DNA of 64,000 nt from Gigaspora rosea (taxonomy: Eukaryota > Glomeromycota > Glomeromycetes > Diversisporales > Gigasporaceae), in contig QKWP01002074.1 of NCBI GenBank assembly GCA_003550325.1, positions 25,240 through 89,239 of the forward strand. Reading direction: 5' to 3'. A model generated the notes under the pieces. The model ran no database searches. It worked only from the letters and a program-made list of their open reading frames with translations, and was not told where the DNA came from. The translations under genes and the position numbers were made by a program. Shown here piece after piece: positions 58,301 to 64,000 of the stretch (positions are counted from its first letter, which is position 1; every line of letters begins with the position of its first letter).

Positions 58301-60805
58301 ATGCTAAAGTTGACCAATATCTTATCACGAATTTATGATGTAAGCACGTATCAATTACGAAAAGTTATAATATTATCGAGTGAAAAAAAAAAATAGACTA
58401 AGGTCACTTTGAGAATAAATTATTAACATCAAAAATATTCATTCGTTTTTTTTTTAATAGCACGGATCAATTGAAACGGAATCGGATCAAGCAAATAATT
58501 CGAATAAATTATCAGACAATGATTCAAAGAGTGATGGAACTTTGATTACAAAAGTAGTTGATGGAAGGTTAGTGTTAACAGAGTAATACTTTACATAAAT
58601 AACAAATGTATTAATATATATTTTATTTTTAGTACACATATTATTGCCGGAACACTTGAAAAATTGTTATCCAAGTTGGTTGACGAAAATGAACAAGGTA
58701 CATTCTATTTTTCATTGTTATGCATATGTATAATATAAATATAATAAGTTTTATTTATTTTTTATTTTATTTTTTTGTTTGTATATTTTATTAAATAATT
58801 TATTTTAATTTTTTGCAGACAGCGAATTTGTTGATTGTTTTATTCTAAGTCACGTGTTCTTTATTAGATCGAAAGATTTCTTGGAAAATATGATTACAAA
58901 GTTTAAAGATAATAATAAATTAAATGAAAATCAATTAACATTTTCCCAACAAAAGTAGGCATATCATATAATAAATAGTTAATAAATCACGTAAATTTGT
59001 AAATTTATTCATTATAAATTTTATTATAACTACTATTATAAGGGTGTTGAATATTCTTTATCGATGGGTAACACTTCAACCAGAAAATTTTCAAATTGAT
59101 CCCAAATTACATTGCCAATTGCAAAATTTCTTGACAGAAGAAGTTAGGAATGTGGGATTTCAAGAGGATATTGATCGGATACTTTCGAATTGTAATGTTA
59201 GTATAACAATTAATTAATTATTTTATATTGATATTAAAAATTAAGATTTTTTTTTTCAAATACAAAAAATAGTTAAATCTTCAAAAGTCTGATACTCCAA
59301 TACAAAATGGTTTTGATCATTCAATGTCAAGCGGCAATTCTGATAAAGCATTTCAAAAATCTCCAAAATCAACTTCACTTATGCGAGATTCTTCACCACT
59401 TTTGGAATTTGAGGCAAAGAATATAGCAAAATACCTTACGTTAATGGATTTTAATGCATTAAAATCTATAACGTTATTTGACTTTATTACAGTCTGGTGG
59501 AGAAAGCGACAAGCATTTGAATCTCAAGGAAGTCCAAATGCAGCTCTCAAGGATCAACAATTTGGTCTTATAGAAAGTCAATTGGACCTTTACCAGGAGA
59601 ACTAATATGGTAAATAATATTTTAAATTGTTATATTATTTATATTTATTTATTTAATTTGTTATATAGATGAATATCTTTGTAAATTTCTTAACAATACT
59701 TTTTAGTTAAGTCATTGGATAGCTCATGAAATATGTAGCTTGAAAACAGTAGAAGCAAGAAAAGCATTACTTCGCAAATTCATTGACACTGCCAAGGTTT
59801 GTATATGATAAAATGCATGTTAATTTATTAATTTGTTAATTTAACTTTTTTATATTATTAACTCCCTTTTTAAACATAGTATTGCCGAGAATTTAATAAC
59901 TTTCACACATCTATGTTTATCGCGTTAACTCTGAATTCAAAACCTGTACGTCGGCTCGAACAGACTTGGGAGTCATTATCAAATCAGGATATTGAAAATT
60001 TACAAAGTATTGAAGATCTTATTGATTCATCAGGGAATATGCGAAATTATAGAATGTCATTAGAAAATGCTAAATGTCCTATAGTACCATTTTTTGGTAT
60101 GAATTTTATTAAATATATATATTTATATATTTTTTTTAATAGATTTACTTTTATGATAAATACATTTGATAATATTTTTTTTATTTTTATTTAGCATCTT
60201 TTCTCAAAGATTTAACAATTATAATGCAAGGTGCTCCAACTTTTTTACCTAACAACAATTTTCGAGGGAAAAAATCTCGAAATATTTCAGTAACTACAAC
60301 ACCAACTATTGAATATAATCAAGAATCTCGTGAATTACAAGGAATAACATCAAGTTCTTCAATATCATCAACATTTTCGGAAGAACAATATACAAAATCT
60401 GAATTAATAAATTTTGAAAAACTTAGATCACTTATAAAGAATGTTTATAATATTAAAAGATATACATCAAAAAGTTATCCTTTCGAAAATCAATTATCAC
60501 GACTGCCAACTATTAATAATACAACTATATCTTTGACAAAAACTCCTTCGTTATCAACATCAAGTATAACTAAAACTAACACTACCTCAACGCCAATGAA
60601 TATTCTTAGTAATAATATAGCATCACATGCAAAGTCATCATTGGATTATATAGGTGAAATAATAGAAAAACGTCTATATGAAACAGCAGGTGCAATATTT
60701 GGTGGTAATGTAGCACTGATGGCGATGTCCGATGGTGGTGAATTAGAAGCTGATTTAATGGCTTTATCATTAGAAGCTGAACCTGTTGTTACATCACCAC
60801 AGTAA
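55385..60805 (+). CDS. Ras guanine-nucleotide exchange factor (REM + CDC25/RasGEF), one apparent frameshift
   Basis: Fifteen exons by my model: 55385-55735, 55834-56385, 56475-56577, 56818-56831, 56901-57074, 57169-58145, 58258-58339, 58461-58567, 58633-58697, 58819-58954, 59043-59196, 59273-59609, 59707-59796, 59880-60096, 60195-60805; about 1,320 residues. Start MAWRNVKKL. The first 780 residues are mostly Ser/Asn-rich and likely disordered. A REM motif begins near 788 (IIAGTLEKLLSKLVDEN). The catalytic RasGEF domain covers about 945-1195 (IAKYLTLMDFNALKSI; LSHWIAHEICSLKT; FHTSMFIALTLNSKPVRRL; ASFLKDLTIIMQGAPTFLP). By family it loads GTP on Ras-type GTPases. The frame ends in TAA at 59603 just before TNMLSHWI. 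That motif is readable with one base fewer near 59596, and the exon total is one base over a multiple of three. The 14-bp exon 4 is uncertain: skipping it and using the acceptor TATAG at 56894 also keeps frame. Confidence 0.85.
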
Positions 60806-62554
60806 TAAGTATGAGTAAATTTTAGAATATGCCATGAAAGACTTTAAAAAAAAATTTTTTTTATGCATATATAAGATTTTTTTTTTGATTTTTTTTTTTA
60901 AAAAAAAAAAGCTATTTTTAAAGATATTTTATCAAATAACATTGACGACTCTCTTTAGAAATTTTATATAGACATTTATATACATTCTTTTTTTTCTAGA
61001 TTCTTTTTTTTTTTTGTAAACATATTTTCTTTTCTTTTTATGTACTGTAGACATTTAGTCGTGTACTATAGGCATATTCTAGTTTTTTTTTTCTTTTTAT
61101 TTTTTTGCATGTAAAAGTGTAACATACAGTAATATTAAAAATATAAATTTTTTTTTTTATAAATCGCATCTACACTTTTCGATTAAGTTTGTGTCAGAAA
61201 TAATCGGCGCTCTTATGTGAATCCAAATTGTAATCTACAATATAATAATAAATTTCTTTTAAAAAAACTTTTTGTTAATTGTTTTGTCTTATCAAAAAAA
61301 TATTGAATTGTTGCGCCTCAATATAGTCACTGCAATAATTGCTTTGTAGAAACCTGTAATTTTTGCTAAATATAATTATCATATGATAGCTATATAAATT
61401 TTACATATACAGTATTTTATGAAAAATCAAATCAAACAAATGATTCTAAAATTTTATAAGTATATCATCTATAGCTATAAGAATATACTTGATTTATTTA
61501 AACAAAGATTATTGTTACGGATTATGGATTATCGTGAAATTTGGGGTCTCAATTTGAAAGTATAAGCCCTACTAAAATCCACCTATACTCTTTCCCTAAT
61601 AATTCTAACCCTAAACCCTAACTTAACTATAAAGAAAAATCTAACAAAAAAGACCTAAAAAAATTTTAAAAATCTGAGATAAAATAAGTTCATATTTCAC
61701 GATAATCTGATTTCATGATAATCCGTAACATTTATTATTTAATTTATTCTATTCTTAATTTTTTGAGTATGAAGAATTTATTTACGATTTAAATTCACTT
61801 AGTTGTGAGTATAGAGAATTTCATTAGTATTTAAAATTAGGGCATGAGTTATTCCAATAAATTACTGAATTAATACTCAATTCGTAAATTTGAGATACTT
61901 TCTGTTCCATGACAACATTGTACAGTTACTTATGCGCATCTGACAAGATATCAGATGTACAAGATATTGAAGTTAATTTAATATTAGGATCATAATCCGG
62001 ATAATTCATATTCTTAATCCGATATATATTACGGATCTATCTGGTCAAAATTAAAGAATATGGATATTCGAGTTCAATTTGAATTATTGGATTCATCAGG
62101 ATTGGTCGGATTACGAATCGAAGTCTCATTTTTATAAAATAATTGTCTGTTATATATAAAAATAGGATGTATTTCGTATAAATCAACTAATTGTTATCTG
62201 ATTGCATGATTGTTAAAAGATTTGTAAAAGATTGTAAATATTGTAATATGTGTTTTTTTGATCAAATATTCAATAAAAAATATATTTATTTTTAATAAAA
62301 TTTGTCAGCCATATCTATGCTTATTAAAATTATTGTAAAATTGCGCAACCAGACAACAACTAAAGTGATTAATTATAAGGTGTGTAGCGATCTACAAGGT
62401 TGATCAAAAAGTACATCAAATCGTTTAACAATTTACCACATTCGCAACACTTTTCAGGCTAATTTTAGTCTTAAAGATATAAATTAAATTATTGCTATTA
62501 TAAAATAGATAAAATGGATAAAATAGATTTATTGGTTGTGTACATACAGGATTT
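60806..62554. other. Spacer between convergent genes with one MITE
   Basis: 60830-61150 is T/A-run-rich and is probably the RasGEF 3' UTR and terminator region; I see no strong single signal. 61514-61732 holds an MITE (listed separately). 61760-62540 shows no gene. The RasGEF (+) and kinase (-) genes converge on this spacer. Confidence 0.5.
61514..61732. repeat. MITE, 'ATCATCCGTGACA' family (copy 5)
   Basis: TGTTACGGATTATGGATTAT at left is mirrored by TTTCATGATAATCCGTAACA at right. The interior TTTGGGGTCTCAATTTGAAA and TAACCCTAAACCCTAACTTA match the copy at 8456. It differs from that copy by scattered substitutions only and is of nearly the same length. Confidence 0.75.
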
Positions 62555-63929
62555 TCAAGGTTTAGTAATATCATGATCCATTTGAACGGAATCAGCTTGA
62601 GACAAATCTAAATAAACAATTATTAATATTTTTTAACTAAATCAATATAATATAAATTTAATACAATATATTAATTGAAAAATACTTTTAATCGCTTTCG
62701 AAATTGATTTTGTGCTAATAATTTTGCTGGTATACATTTCATCAGGATGCTTTGATATCGGCAATGATTTAATAACTTTATCTGCTTCTAAGAATTGCTT
62801 TTTAATTTCATTATTATCTGAACTAGCTAACTTTATAAGCCAATCACATATTGAATTATAAATATCTGAGGATTTAGGTCGTTCTTGTGGATCAGAATTC
62901 ATGCATTTCTTAGCCAATTCAATGTAGCATTTAGGAGTTTCAGATGCAAACTCTGGTTGCAATCCTTTGCAAATCTTGACTGCAAGTTTGGTATCAAATT
63001 TGTGACCATCAAAAGGTCTTTGTCCAGTTGTCATTTCTGACATAATAACTCCAAACCCATAAATATCTGTTGCTTTTGTAAACTGCTACTCGCCTAATAA
63101 AACTTCTGGTGCAACATAGGGCATAACTCCATAAATATCTCCTTCTAAAACTTTTTCATCGGTTTTTTTAGATAATCCTAAATCCGCAATATATGATCGT
63201 TGGTCTTGCAAAATGTTGCCGCTATGAAAATCTGCATGAATGTATCCTGCATATTCATGAATAAAATATAACTCTTCTGAAATATTTTTAAGTATTTTTA
63301 ATTTAGCCTGCCATGTAAGGTCGCAAAAATTTTTTCTTAAATATTTATAAAGACTCCCATCATTAGCGTATTGAAATACCATCAAGTATTCTTTTGTTTC
63401 TGTATTTTGAGTTATGCCATATATTGCGAGCTTAGTAGAGTTTATTTTACATGCCATAAGACTTTTGAACTTGAAGTTTAAACAATGAATTAGTTCAAAC
63501 AACTAACTATTAGAAATTATTAAAACAATAAATTAACATACTTCTTTTAAAAAATCATTATTGTTTTCCTTAGAACCGGCCAACGTCTTGAGTGCAACGA
63601 TGCTGGATGGTTCACGCACTTTTTTATAAATATCATTATCACCGTCCTTAATAGTTTCAACTTTTCGTATGCCATCCAACCAGGTTGCTGAATATACAGA
63701 GCCAAATCCTCCTTTACCGATTTTTTTAACGCCTGTTAATCTATCAAATGGAATCCATTCAATCACATCTTCATAATTAAAGGTTCTAAGTCGGAATGTT
63801 TTTATGCAATCGTCAATATTTTTATTTCCGCTTGTCCACCTTGTTGCTATGTCAGGATCGCATGATAGACACCATGCGGGCTGAGTGTTATCTTCATTAC
63901 AATGTGCACATTTTCCATGTTCAGAATCT
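62555..63929 (-). CDS. TKL-like protein kinase, 5' end beyond window, internal TAG
   Basis: Minus-strand exons: 63929-63542, about 63502-62665 and 62607-62555. An upstream exon is expected beyond the window edge. Exon one starts within a Cys-rich lead (KCAHCNEDNTQPAWCLSC, a zinc-ribbon-like C..C...C..C), then WIPFDRLTGVKKIGKGGFGS (glycine loop) and IVALKTL (ATP-binding Lys). Exon two has the hinge VFQYANDGSLYKYL, catalytic loop YIHADFHSGNIL (HAD for HRD), DLG for DFG, and YVAPEVLLGE. It then meets an in-frame TAG (63086-63088), after which DIYGFGVIMSEMTTGQRPFD and KKCMNSDPQERP continue in the same frame. One base change (for example AAG to TAG) would explain it. If the stop is real, the product lacks subdomains IX-XI. 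The family is much expanded in Glomeromycotina; substrates are unknown. A decayed paralogue is at 7785-8170. Confidence 0.8.
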
Positions 63930-64000
63930 CTATATAATATATAATTGATTTATTTTGCATCTACGGTTTTAAACTTCATATCGAATGTAAATTATTTTTA

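Overview
The window looks like nuclear DNA of an arbuscular mycorrhizal fungus, most likely Rhizophagus or a close relative (Glomeromycotina). The inference rests on very high AT content, many short (57-100 bp) AT-rich introns, TKL-type kinases with the 'WIP(F/Y)DR' plus 'HADFHSGNIL' signature and a BTB/TLDc gene (both families are expanded in these fungi), and a dense load of foldback MITEs. No taxonomic search could be run. Only three loci look like ordinary host genes: a PB1/double-ZZ-finger protein (14783-16054, +), a multi-exon Ras guanine-nucleotide exchange factor (55385-60805, +), and a TKL-like kinase running off the right edge (62555-63929, -). The last two each carry an apparent defect: a one-base frameshift and an in-frame TAG.

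The most striking object is a complete-looking Mutator-like (MULE) DNA transposon at 33154-47892 (14,739 bp). It has 2.3-kb terminal inverted repeats, flush ends and a perfect 10-bp target-site duplication. On the minus strand it carries a gene that I could splice by eye into 16 exons with no stop and every phase compatible, about 1,094 residues. The order is a C/H zinc finger, the MULE DDE core (LALD, AMD...LCDWH), a SWIM-like finger, and a long C-terminal module with Cys and His boxes like a ubiquitin-specific cysteine protease. Several introns hold separate foldback MITEs. A third, diverged copy of the terminal repeat lies in tandem beside the left end.

Layout: 1-7000, AT-rich and gene-free with nested foldback elements; 7000-8170, two decayed kinase fragments on opposite strands; 8200-14700, MITEs and simple repeats; 14783-16054, PB1/ZZ gene; 16055-21800, hairpins, foldbacks and an unknown ORF near 18.2-18.6 kb; 21809-23252, broken BTB/TLDc gene bracketed by nested inverted repeats; 23820-29400, foldback elements including a 1.15-kb near-perfect palindrome and a hairpin built of GGTGAA minisatellites; 30220-31810, dead DDE-transposase-like gene; 33154-47892, the MULE; 48195-49390, a possible LTR and a broken C2H2 protein gene; 50-55 kb, gene-free repeats; 55385-60805, RasGEF; 60.8-62.5 kb, spacer with another MITE; 62555-63929, kinase.

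The genes do not form an operon or a shared pathway. The window is best read as a TE-rich island with a few signalling genes at its edges.
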